This document shows positions 36,151 to 43,597 of a stretch of DNA of 64,000 nt, one piece after another (the first letter of the stretch is position 1; each line of letters opens with the position of its first letter). The DNA comes from CAYUZU01 sp964448675 (lineage in GTDB: Bacteria; Planctomycetota; Phycisphaerae; UBA1845; Fen-1342), in NCBI GenBank assembly GCA_964448675.1, contig CAYUZU010000004.1:1-64000 (forward strand). The letters are read 5' to 3'. The notes under the pieces were generated by a model that was given only the letters and a program-made list of their open reading frames with translations, ran no database searches and had not been told where the DNA came from. The translations under genes and the position numbers were made by a program.

Positions 36151-36210
36151 TTGTCTGACTGACAGCTGAAAGCTACCGAGAACTGACAACCAACAGCTGA
36201 CGACTTCAAC
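36151..36210. repeat. CTGACA/CTGA-rich degenerate repeat before the second leuC
   Basis: TTGTCTGACTGACAGCTGAA and similar units run up to the ATG at 36212. Just upstream are GCGTTTGCGTTTTGAATCTC-type strings. It is the same family as 34121-34198. Confidence 0.55.
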
Positions 36211-36211
36211 C

Positions 36212-37486
36212 ATGCCCCACACATTCGCCCAAAAAGTGCTCGCCCGTCACGCCGGCGTGGACCACGTCGACGTCAACCAGATCGTGACCGTGCAGCCCGC
36301 CCACCTGCTCACCCACGACAACACCGCCGCCATCATCGGTAAGATCGACGCCGACCTGGCCCGGCACGGCATCGTGCGGCCTGACCTGCCGCTGATCGTG
36401 CTCGACCACGTCGCGCCCGCCGCCAGCGAGAAGACCGCCAGCGGCCACGCGAAGATCCGCGAATTCGTCGCCAAACACGACGTGCGGCACTTCTACGACG
36501 TCGGCGAGGGCATCTGCCACCAGGTCGTCGTCGAGAAGGGCCACGCCCGACCCGGCACGATCATCGTCGGCAGCGACTCGCACACCTGCTCATACGGCGC
36601 AGTGAACGTCTTCTCGACCGGCATCGACCGCACCGAAGCCGCGTGCCTGCTGCTCACCGGCGAAACGTGGCTCAAGGTGCCGCCGACGATCAAGGTGACG
36701 CTGCGCGGGTACTTTGCGGAGGGTGTGGGCGCGAAGGACCTGATTCTGCGCATTATTGGCGACATCGGCGCGGATGGGGCCACGTACCGGGCGGTCGAAT
36801 TCCACGGCGACATCGCCAACCTCAGCATCGAGCAGCGCTTCACCATCGCCAACATGGGCATCGAGATGGGCGCCAAAATCGCCGCCTTTCCCGTCGACGA
36901 CAAGACCGAGGCGTATCTTGACACGGTCGGCGTGCCGCGCGACGCCTACGAGCCGGTATGGGCCGATGACGACGCGACCTACGAGCGCGGGCTGGAATAT
37001 GACCTGTCCACGCTGGAGCCCGTGGTCGCGTGTCCACACACGGTCGACAACGTGCGGCCGGTGCTCGAGGTCGCTGGGCGCCCGGTGAACCAGTGCCTGA
37101 TCGGCACCTGCACCAACGGCCGGCTCGTCGACCTGCACGAGGCGGCGGCGATCCTGCAAGGCAAGCAGGTCGCCCGCGGTGTGCGGCTGCTGATCCTGCC
37201 GGCGTCGCGCAGCGTGTACAGCGCGGCGGCGGCCGACGGCACGCTGACCACGCTGACCGAGGCGGGGGCGGTCGTGCTGCCGCCGGGATGCGGGCCGTGT
37301 CTGGGTGCGCACCAAGGCGTACTCGCGCCGGGCGAGGTCTGCATTTCGACGTCAAACCGCAACTTCAAGGGACGCATGGGCTGCAACGAGGCGGAGATCT
37401 ACCTGGCGAGTCCCGCCACCGTCGCGGGATCGGCCCTGCATGGCGTGATCAGCGACCCGCGCGGCGTCAGCGCCGTCCCGGCGTAG
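36212..37486 (+). CDS. leuC: LeuC/HacA-type aconitase-family large subunit
   Basis: A 424-residue 4Fe-4S hydro-lyase large subunit with the cluster motifs LIGTCTNGR and PPGCGPCLGAHQG. The family blocks VGSDSHTCSYGAVNVFSTG and DIGADGATYRAVEFHGD are present. It resembles the short archaeal-type LeuC/homoaconitase group. No small subunit follows, so it may share the swivel domain of the adjacent fusion or act on a different substrate such as homocitrate or citramalate. Its only upstream signal is a CTGA-type repeat. It is separated from leuCD by 186 bp of repeats, so the two may be transcribed together. Confidence 0.85.
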   Translation: MPHTFAQKVLARHAGVDHVDVNQIVTVQPAHLLTHDNTAAIIGKIDADLARHGIVRPDLPLIVLDHVAPAASEKTASGHAKIREFVAKHDVRHFYDVGEGICHQVVVEKGHARPGTIIVGSDSHTCSYGAVNVFSTGIDRTEAACLLLTGETWLKVPPTIKVTLRGYFAEGVGAKDLILRIIGDIGADGATYRAVEFHGDIANLSIEQRFTIANMGIEMGAKIAAFPVDDKTEAYLDTVGVPRDAYEPVWADDDATYERGLEYDLSTLEPVVACPHTVDNVRPVLEVAGRPVNQCLIGTCTNGRLVDLHEAAAILQGKQVARGVRLLILPASRSVYSAAAADGTLTTLTEAGAVVLPPGCGPCLGAHQGVLAPGEVCISTSNRNFKGRMGCNEAEIYLASPATVAGSALHGVISDPRGVSAVPA

Positions 37487-37490
37487 GCCG

Positions 37491-37512
37491 TGTAGGGCGG
37501 GTTCCACTCGCC
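37491..37512. repeat. GTAGGGCGGGTT dispersed repeat, degenerate copy
   Basis: TGTAGGGCGGGTTCCACTCG then CC directly follows the leuC stop. It is a less symmetrical member of the element at 36047. Confidence 0.45.
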
Positions 37513-37533
37513 GCACGTCCTACCGTCGTCGCG

Positions 37534-38409
37534 CTAATCGAATTCGATGGATATGGTCGGTGGGTCGGGGAGCTCGATGAAGATGTCGAGCAGCGGGAGT
37601 GACTCGACGCGTACGCTGACCTCGCCCAACATCCCCGTGAACAGGAATAGCGGCGCGAACGCCGCGATCACCGCTGCCTGCATCGCCGCCGTTACCGCGG
37701 CGAACACCGACACCATCACCTTGGACATGAGCGCCATCGTGAACTGACCCACCAGCACCAGCGGCACGAACACCAGACTCGACAGTAATCCCGCACGGTC
37801 GCGCCCCTTGGCGGTGTCGCTGCCCGGGGCGACAGGCACCTCGACGGTCTGTCCGGTGAGGTTGGCCAGCGTCGTGGCTGCTTCGTTGGCCGCCGCCAGC
37901 AGATCGGCGCGAATCTGCGCCAGATCGATGTCCACGGTGGTTTCTTCCGTCGTGTCCCGCGTTGCGTCATAAACGACCACGTCGGCGGTGACGCGGTCGT
38001 CGGTGACGAGGGTGTAGCTCAGGTGCACGTAACTGCCGTCGGCCCCTTCCAGGTGGATCGGCCGGCCCGACGCGAAGGTGATGAACGACTCGTCGCCGTC
38101 AGCGGTCCGGACGACGATCGAATCGACCTCGGCGAGCGCACCGTCATCGTCGCGCGTGCCGTAGATGAAGAACGCGTCCCCCTGGGCGTTCCGCGCCCCG
38201 GCGACCAGGCCGTCGGTGACGCCCTCGTTCAGAAAGAGCCCGGTGGTGGGCTTGTCGTCGCCGGCGGTGGTGCCGTCCGTGACGTCGGGGAACAGGTTGC
38301 CCAACTCGGCTTCCCACTGGCAGCCGAAGGGCGCGACGAGCAGGGCATAGGCCAGCACGGCCACCAGCCATTCACGGCCAATCTGACGGACCAAACCGCG
38401 GTGGGTCAT
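37534..38409 (-). CDS. lipoprotein with hydrophobic C-terminal region, unknown function
   Basis: Not recognised. The 291-residue product has a lipoprotein signal (WLVAVLAYALLVAPFGC, lipobox APFGC). A beta-rich middle follows (FITFASGRPIHLEGADGSYVHLSY), then a long hydrophobic alanine-rich stretch near residues 220-270 (FVPLVLVGQFTMALMSKVMVSVFAAVTAA, quoted here in part as VLVGQFTMALMSKVMV). The end is beta-like. ATG 38409 has GGGAGG upstream. It diverges from the DUF4397 gene across an AT-rich gap. Confidence 0.72.
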   Translation of the reverse strand: MTHRGLVRQIGREWLVAVLAYALLVAPFGCQWEAELGNLFPDVTDGTTAGDDKPTTGLFLNEGVTDGLVAGARNAQGDAFFIYGTRDDDGALAEVDSIVVRTADGDESFITFASGRPIHLEGADGSYVHLSYTLVTDDRVTADVVVYDATRDTTEETTVDIDLAQIRADLLAAANEAATTLANLTGQTVEVPVAPGSDTAKGRDRAGLLSSLVFVPLVLVGQFTMALMSKVMVSVFAAVTAAMQAAVIAAFAPLFLFTGMLGEVSVRVESLPLLDIFIELPDPPTISIEFD

Positions 38410-38828
38410 CGCAACATCCTCCCTGACGTGAACGGGTCGCCGGACCACGCGTGCGGCGACGCCGCCTGCATGATACCCGACCCCGGGTGTCGACCGCATC
38501 AGCCGAGCCCGTTGGTGCCGGCTCTGCGGGGCAACGTCTGGCACCGTGGTGCACGGTTTGGATGAAACCGCCAGTGGGCTCCCTCCCGTCCGGTCGATGC
38601 GGGGGAACGACAGCCATTATTAGGGATTATATATAATACTGCCAAAAAATGACTTATGATTATCCTGAGAAGAAAACCCTCCTGGATCCCAAAGAGCCCC
38701 TTGCATGCGGCCGATAGTATGCTATGCTTTAGGTGAACGATTTGAATGTTTTGCTGCCCAGCGGAGGGGCGGCGACAGGAACCACAGTTCGGGCCTTTAA
38801 AAGCTCACTCAGGGCAAGGAGACAAACA
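38410..38828. other. gene-free divergent region (419 bp) with AT-rich island
   Basis: Bases from about 38611 to 38760 are strikingly AT-rich for this window (TTATTAGGGATTATATATAA, AAAAAATGACTTATGATTAT). Candidate promoters are TATAAT at 38632-38637 and TTGCAT-N16-TATGCT at 38701-38728. AAGGAG at 38816-38821 serves the ATG at 38829. No small gene is evident. Confidence 0.6.
38701..38728 (+). promoter_or_regulatory. candidate promoter of the DUF4397 gene
   Basis: TTGCAT (38701-38706), 16 nt, TATGCT (38723-38728). A leader of roughly 95 nt would result. An alternative is the perfect TATAAT at 38632-38637 with ACGACA upstream. Confidence 0.4.
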
Positions 38829-40226
38829 ATGAGAAACCCCAAGAACGCTCGCATGTTGCTGGCGGTGCTGGTATCCCTCGGGCTCGTGTCGTACGCGACG
38901 GCCGGGGCAACCGTTTACGTCGTCCACGGCATCCCGGGGCAGGACCTCGGGGCCGATCCGGCGTTGCCGGTGGATGTATCGATTAACGGGGCCTGTGCGC
39001 TGCCAGGCTTTGCGTTCGGCGAAATCGTCGGTCCGCTGGCGCTGGACGCGGGCACCTACGACATTGCGATCAGCCTCGCCGACCCCAACAACCCCTGCGG
39101 GAACGCCCCGGTCATCGAGGCGCCGGGGATCGAACTGGTCGATGGCGAGAACTACTCGATCGTCGCCCACCTGACCGCGGACGGTACCCCGACCGCCAGC
39201 GTATTCGTCAATGACCTTTCCGTTCGGCATTTCACCTCGCGCGTCAACGTCTTCCACACCGCCGCCGCCCCGGCGGTCAACATCGAGCTGGATCGGGAGC
39301 ACCCCTGGTGGTGGCCGTCCAAGTGGCTGTGGGACGTCATGAACGGCGACCAGGGCAGTGTCGAGCTGATCTACGGGACCTACGACGTGTCGATCTTCCC
39401 CGCGGAGAGCTGGGAGCCGGTCTTCGGCCCGCTGGCGGTCGACTTCGAGCGCGAGACGGCCTACGCGGTTTTTGCGGTGGGTTCGCTGGCGAACGAGACC
39501 TTCACGCTGCTCGCGCAGCCGATCGAGAACGCCGCACCGCAGACCGCCGAAGTTTACGTCGTGCACGGCATCCCTGGTGAGGACCTGGGGGCCGACCCCG
39601 CGTTGCCGGTCGATGTTTCGCTGAATGGGGCGTGCGCTTTGCCGGGCTTCACGTTTGGTGAAATCGTCGGCCCGTTGACGTTGGACGCCGGCAGCTACGA
39701 CATCGCGATCGGCCTGGCCGACCCGAACAACCCCTGCGGCAACGCCCCGGTCATCGAGGCGCCGGGTGTGGAACTGGCTGGTGGCCAGAGCTACTCGATT
39801 GTTGCGCATCTGACCGAAGATGGCGCCCCGACCGCCAGCGTGTTCGTCAATGACCTCGAGACGAGCAAGTTCAAGGCGACCGTCAACGTCTTCCACACCG
39901 CAGCCGCGCCGGCGGTCGATATCACGCTCGAGCGTGATCGTCCCTGGTGGTACCCGACCCGCTGGATTGGCGGCGTGGCCAACGGTGATGCGGCCTCCAC
40001 CCAGGTCCTGTACGGCAACTGGGGCGTGACGCTGTTCCCGGCCGGGGCTGAGGAGCCGGTGTTCGGTCCGGTGCCGGTGGCGCTGCAGCGCTCCACGGCG
40101 TACTTCGTTTACGCGGTCGGTTCGCTGACGAACGAGACCTTCACCCTGCTCGTGGCGGAAGCTGCTGGTGGTTCGACGCCGTCCGCGGGGGCTGTCCCCG
40201 GCTTGGGCATCGTGACCGCCCCGTAA
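38829..40226 (+). CDS. secreted protein with two DUF4397 domains
   Basis: An exported protein of unknown role; DUF4397 proteins are typically extracytoplasmic. The signal is MRNPKNARMLLAVLVSLGLVSYATAG (a Sec-type signal ending ATAG). Two copies of a roughly 210-residue module follow, each starting YVVHGIPG(Q/E)DLGADPALPVD, containing NNPCGNAPVIEAPG and VNVFHTAAAPAV, and ending GSL(A/T)NETFTLL. The copies are so alike that duplication is recent. ATG 38829 has AAGGAG seven bases before it. A hairpin at 40263 follows. The upstream AT-rich leader sets it apart from neighbours. Confidence 0.85.
   Translation: MRNPKNARMLLAVLVSLGLVSYATAGATVYVVHGIPGQDLGADPALPVDVSINGACALPGFAFGEIVGPLALDAGTYDIAISLADPNNPCGNAPVIEAPGIELVDGENYSIVAHLTADGTPTASVFVNDLSVRHFTSRVNVFHTAAAPAVNIELDREHPWWWPSKWLWDVMNGDQGSVELIYGTYDVSIFPAESWEPVFGPLAVDFERETAYAVFAVGSLANETFTLLAQPIENAAPQTAEVYVVHGIPGEDLGADPALPVDVSLNGACALPGFTFGEIVGPLTLDAGSYDIAIGLADPNNPCGNAPVIEAPGVELAGGQSYSIVAHLTEDGAPTASVFVNDLETSKFKATVNVFHTAAAPAVDITLERDRPWWYPTRWIGGVANGDAASTQVLYGNWGVTLFPAGAEEPVFGPVPVALQRSTAYFVYAVGSLTNETFTLLVAEAAGGSTPSAGAVPGLGIVTAP
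38901..40190 (+). repeat. two tandem copies of the DUF4397-coding module
   Basis: DNA from about 38905-39520 is repeated at about 39550-40145 with long runs of identity (for example GACCCCAACAACCCCTGCGG against GACCCGAACAACCCCTGCGG). It is an intragenic duplication within the gene at 38829. Confidence 0.75.
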
Positions 40227-40262
40227 CGCAGCCCGGTTGGCTGCTTGATATAGATACGCCAA

Positions 40263-40295
40263 GGGCCACCGGGTGCGTGCTGCACCTGGTGGCCC
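40263..40295. terminator. strong hairpin between convergent genes, likely bidirectional terminator
   Basis: GGGCCACCGGGTGC pairs over 14 bp with GCACCTGGTGGCCC (one G-T wobble) around a 5-nt loop. It sits between the DUF4397 gene and the convergent Spy-like gene. No long T-run follows. Confidence 0.6.
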
Positions 40296-40334
40296 GTGTC
40301 TTCTGGTCATCGGCGAGCGGCTCTGTTTCAACCG

Positions 40335-41516
40335 CTAGCCGCGGCCCTGGCCGCGCAAACCCCCGCGTCCGCGGCGACCCTCACGATCGCTGCGATCACG
40401 CCCGCGACGCCCGTCCTGCTCCAGCAGGCGCTCGAACTGGTTCTTCTGGTCGGCGGTGAGGACCTTGGCGATTTCGTCCTTGACGGTCTGCGCCAGGTCA
40501 GCCTTGTCACCGTCGCCGAGGCGGCCCTTGCTGCGGACCTGCTGGACCTCGCGAATGATCTGCCGGATCTGCTCTTCCTGGTCCTTGGTCAGGTCGAGCC
40601 GCTTGGCGGCCTGCAGGACCCGGCGGACATCGCGCGGCCCCTCTTCGCGCGGTGCGTGCTGGCTGCGTAGCTGCTCGAGCTTGGCCTTCTGGGCGTCGGT
40701 CAGGATCGGCATGAGCTGGTCGAGGATGTCCTGCGGACGCCCGCGCTCGGGTCGGCGCGCCTCAATCTCCGCCTGCAGCTCGGCCGCGAGCTGTTCGTCG
40801 CCGTTACGACGGGCCTCGCGCATCTGCTCGACCAGGGGCTGCAGCTCGCGCCACTGCTCGCGGCGCTGCTGCATCCGCTCACGCTGATTCTGCACGATCT
40901 GGTCGAACTGGGCCCGCTGCTCCTCGGTCATGTCGAGCTCGTCGGGCAGCCGTTGGATCACCTCGCGCATATTGCGTTGCTCGCGACGCTGCTGCATCCG
41001 CTGCTCGAATTGCGTGCGCAGCTCGCGCAGCTGAACCACCTGGTGGTCCTCGAGAATCGTCTCGACCTCGCTCAGGAAGCTGTCCACGACGTGCCGGCCG
41101 CTCTCACGCATGCCGCGCATCTGCTCACGCATCTGCTCGCGGATCTGCGTGGCGAGCTCGTCGTCCCCGCTCTCGCGGGCCGCGCGGAAGGACTCGTGCA
41201 GCGCCCGCATCTGCTCGGGATCGGGGCGGTTCTCGATCCACTGGGTGCGGAAGCTCTCGACGATCTCGCCATAGACCTGGCGCTGATCTTCGCTCATCTC
41301 CAGCCGATTGGGCAGCATGCGGACCATGCGCATCGGCGACATACGGCCGCGCCCACCCCGGCCGCGCGGGCCGCCACGTTCACCCCGTTCTCCCCGCTGG
41401 CCGATCCGGTCGCCCTGGCCGCGGCCCTCCCCGTCGTCGCCGCGAAAGCGTCCCTGGGCCTGGGCCGGGATGGCGAGGGCTACGATGGCCAAACCGATCA
41501 AGAGCACGTTTCTCAT
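40335..41516 (-). CDS. secreted Arg/Gln/Glu-rich helical protein with Spy/CpxP-like LTxxQ motifs
   Basis: Predicted periplasmic or extracellular, function unknown. The 393-residue protein has a signal peptide (MRNVLLIGLAIVALAIPAQAQ) and a Gly/Arg-rich linker (GERGERGGPRGRGGRG). Long helical sequence follows with five LTxxQ-like motifs: MSEDQRQVY, MTEEQRAQF, LTDAQKAKL, LTKDQEEQI and LTADQKNQF. Such motifs mark Spy/CpxP chaperone-type proteins, though those are about 160 residues. The tail is again Arg/Gly-rich (GRRGRDRSDREGRRGRGG). The composition could also suit nucleic-acid or polyanion binding. Start ATG 41516; it converges on the DUF4397 gene. Confidence 0.78.
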   Translation of the reverse strand: MRNVLLIGLAIVALAIPAQAQGRFRGDDGEGRGQGDRIGQRGERGERGGPRGRGGRGRMSPMRMVRMLPNRLEMSEDQRQVYGEIVESFRTQWIENRPDPEQMRALHESFRAARESGDDELATQIREQMREQMRGMRESGRHVVDSFLSEVETILEDHQVVQLRELRTQFEQRMQQRREQRNMREVIQRLPDELDMTEEQRAQFDQIVQNQRERMQQRREQWRELQPLVEQMREARRNGDEQLAAELQAEIEARRPERGRPQDILDQLMPILTDAQKAKLEQLRSQHAPREEGPRDVRRVLQAAKRLDLTKDQEEQIRQIIREVQQVRSKGRLGDGDKADLAQTVKDEIAKVLTADQKNQFERLLEQDGRRGRDRSDREGRRGRGGLRGQGRG

Positions 41517-41684
41517 GGGTCAGTCTCCTGTCTGTCGGATTCTGTCGATTCGGTCCGGTTGCGGACGGGCGGGCGCCTCCGAACGGCCCCGCCAGCCGCG
41601 TTCCAAAGGGTACAACGTGCGAATGGCCGAATTGTTGCATGAGCGGGTCGGCTTCGCGACCGCTGGCCCCACCGACCGGGACCG

Positions 41685-41713
41685 TTGCGAAAAAATGTAG
41701 CCTGTACTACAAT
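41685..41713 (+). promoter_or_regulatory. promoter of the metal ABC operon overlapped by an inverted repeat
   Basis: TTGCGA (41685-41690), a 17-nt spacer and TACAAT (41708-41713). The inverted repeat TGTAG-CCTGTA-CTACA (41696-41711) covers the spacer end and the -10 box, the place where a metal-sensing repressor would block RNA polymerase. Confidence 0.65.
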
Positions 41714-41802
41714 CGCGGCGTGGCGGTTCGGGCCGCAGACGCCGTACGCTGCGCCCGTTACGCTATCCGTCCGAGACATGTTTGCCGAAGAGGAGATCAG
41801 AT

Positions 41803-42804
41803 ATGAACTTACAGCGATTCGGCCGTGGCTGTCTGCTGGTGGCCGCTGGGACGTGGCTGGCGGGTGCCATGGTGGGTTGCGAGTCGGAGAACGCGCCCGC
41901 TGCCAAGGGTGATCGGCCCATCGTCGTCTGCACGACCACGATGATCAGCGATCTCGCCCGGCAGATCGGGGGCGACCGGGTGCAGGTGATCGCGCTCATG
42001 CCGTCCGGGGTGAATCCGCACACCTACGAGTCGCGGCCGGACGACGCGATCCACATGCGCAAGGCGGACCTGGTCCTGTACAACGGGCTGCATCTCGAGG
42101 GGAAGATGGTGCACATGTTCGAAACGGCCGGCACGAAGGCGGTCGCGCTGGCCGAGGACGAGCGGATCGAGAAGCGCGCGTCGACCGAGTACGAGGGCGC
42201 CCCGGATCCGCACTGCTGGTGGGATGTGAAGAACTTCATCGTCTACGCCGAGCGCGCTCGCGACGCCCTGATCAGCGTCGATCCCGACGGCCGGTCGGGT
42301 TATAAGCAGCGGGCGGCGGCCTATATCGATGAGCTGCGCCGCCTCGACGCGGCCATCCGAGCGGCGGTGGAACGTATCCCGGCGGGCCGCCGTTACTTGA
42401 TCACCAGTCACGACGCGTTCTACTACTACGGCGCGGCGTATGGCCTGACGGTCGACGCTGTTCTGGGCATCAGCACGGATGCCAACGTGCGGCCGCTGCG
42501 CGTGCAGGAGCTGGTGCGGCTGGTAGTCGACAACGAAGTGCCGGCGATCTTCCATGAGACCGCGGTGTCGGCTTCGCTCAACGAGATGGTCAACAAGGTC
42601 ATGCAGGAGTGCCGCAAGAAGGGCCATGAGGTGAACATTCCCGACGCGCCGCTGTACAGCGACAGCCTGGACGAGCCGGGCACCCCCGGAGACACGTACA
42701 TTGGTGCGCTGACGCACAATACGCGCGTGATTGTGAACGCCCTGGCAGGCGAGGATGTGAGTGACCTGCTCGACCTGAAAGCGAGTGACGATGACGAAGG
42801 CTGA
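41803..42804 (+). CDS. zinc/manganese ABC transporter substrate-binding lipoprotein (ZnuA/TroA family)
   Basis: Captures a divalent metal in the periplasm for the ABC importer encoded downstream. The 333-residue lipoprotein (lipobox AMVGC) has the cluster A-I fold. Its likely metal ligands are His in GVNPHTYESRPDD, His in APDPHCWWDVKN, Glu in FHETAVS and Asp in LYSDSLDEPGT. It lacks the His-rich loop of zinc-specific ZnuA, which favours manganese or mixed specificity. AGAGGAGA precedes ATG 41803, and a promoter with palindrome lies at 41685. It overlaps the ATPase gene by about 14 bp. Confidence 0.92.
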   Translation: MNLQRFGRGCLLVAAGTWLAGAMVGCESENAPAAKGDRPIVVCTTTMISDLARQIGGDRVQVIALMPSGVNPHTYESRPDDAIHMRKADLVLYNGLHLEGKMVHMFETAGTKAVALAEDERIEKRASTEYEGAPDPHCWWDVKNFIVYAERARDALISVDPDGRSGYKQRAAAYIDELRRLDAAIRAAVERIPAGRRYLITSHDAFYYYGAAYGLTVDAVLGISTDANVRPLRVQELVRLVVDNEVPAIFHETAVSASLNEMVNKVMQECRKKGHEVNIPDAPLYSDSLDEPGTPGDTYIGALTHNTRVIVNALAGEDVSDLLDLKASDDDEG

Positions 42805-43597
42805 TACGGTTCAGCGCATTGACAGCGTCGCGCGGCCGCCGGCCCTCGAGGTCGCGGACGTCACGGTGTCGTACAACCAGAAACCGGTGCTGCGGCGGGT
42901 GAGCCTGGATGTGCCGGTGGGGGCGATGGTGGCGATCGTCGGCCCCAACGGTGCGGGCAAGAGCACGCTGCTCAAAGGCGTCCTGGGGCTGGTGCGCGTC
43001 GACGCCGGCACGATTCGTGTGCTGGGCGAGCCGGTCGAGGCCACGCGTCGCCGCATCGCGTACGTGCCGCAGACGGATACGGCGGACTGGGATTTTCCGG
43101 TGACCGTGCGCGAGGTGGTGCTGATGGGGCGCTACCGGCACCTGGGGCTGCTTGGCCGGCCGGGACGGCGCGACCACGAGTTGGTCGCCAACGCCCTCGA
43201 GACGGTCAACATGACCGCGTTTGCCGACCGGCACATCCGCCAGCTTTCCGGCGGTCAGCAGCAGCGGGTGTTTCTTGCGCGGGCCCTGGCCCAGGAGGCG
43301 GAGCTGTTGCTGCTCGACGAGCCGTTCGCGGGTGTCGATGCGCGTACCGAGGAGGCGATCTTCGATCTGATGCACCGCTTCTCGCGGGAGGGCAAGACGC
43401 TGGTGATCGTCAACCACAACCTGCAGATTCTCGACCGCTTCAGCGCCGTGCTGCTGCTCAACCAGAGCGTCATCGCGTACGGCCCGGCGGACGAAGTCAT
43501 CAACGAGGACAACCTGCGGCGGCTGTACGGGGGCCGGATGAGCTTCATCGACGAAGCCGAACACACGATTCGCGAGGGACCGCCCGATGTTCATTGA
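42791..43597 (+). CDS. metal ABC transporter ATP-binding protein
   Basis: Energises uptake of zinc or manganese. The 268-residue protein has Walker A GPNGAGKST, Q-loop VPQTDTADWDFPVTV, the signature LSGGQQQRV, Walker B LLLLDEPFAGVD and the H-loop IVNHN. It is the MntB/ZnuC type, with the PQ.....DWDFP(V)T block typical of manganese/zinc importers. ATG 42791 is used; a GTG six bases earlier is equivalent. It overlaps both neighbours, so the three genes are one operon. Confidence 0.93.
   Translation: MTKADTVQRIDSVARPPALEVADVTVSYNQKPVLRRVSLDVPVGAMVAIVGPNGAGKSTLLKGVLGLVRVDAGTIRVLGEPVEATRRRIAYVPQTDTADWDFPVTVREVVLMGRYRHLGLLGRPGRRDHELVANALETVNMTAFADRHIRQLSGGQQQRVFLARALAQEAELLLLDEPFAGVDARTEEAIFDLMHRFSREGKTLVIVNHNLQILDRFSAVLLLNQSVIAYGPADEVINEDNLRRLYGGRMSFIDEAEHTIREGPPDVH

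Noticed and set aside
38610..38830. Possible riboswitch in the AT-rich leader of the DUF4397 gene
   Set aside because: I could not match any known riboswitch core; the segment is better explained as promoter plus leader.
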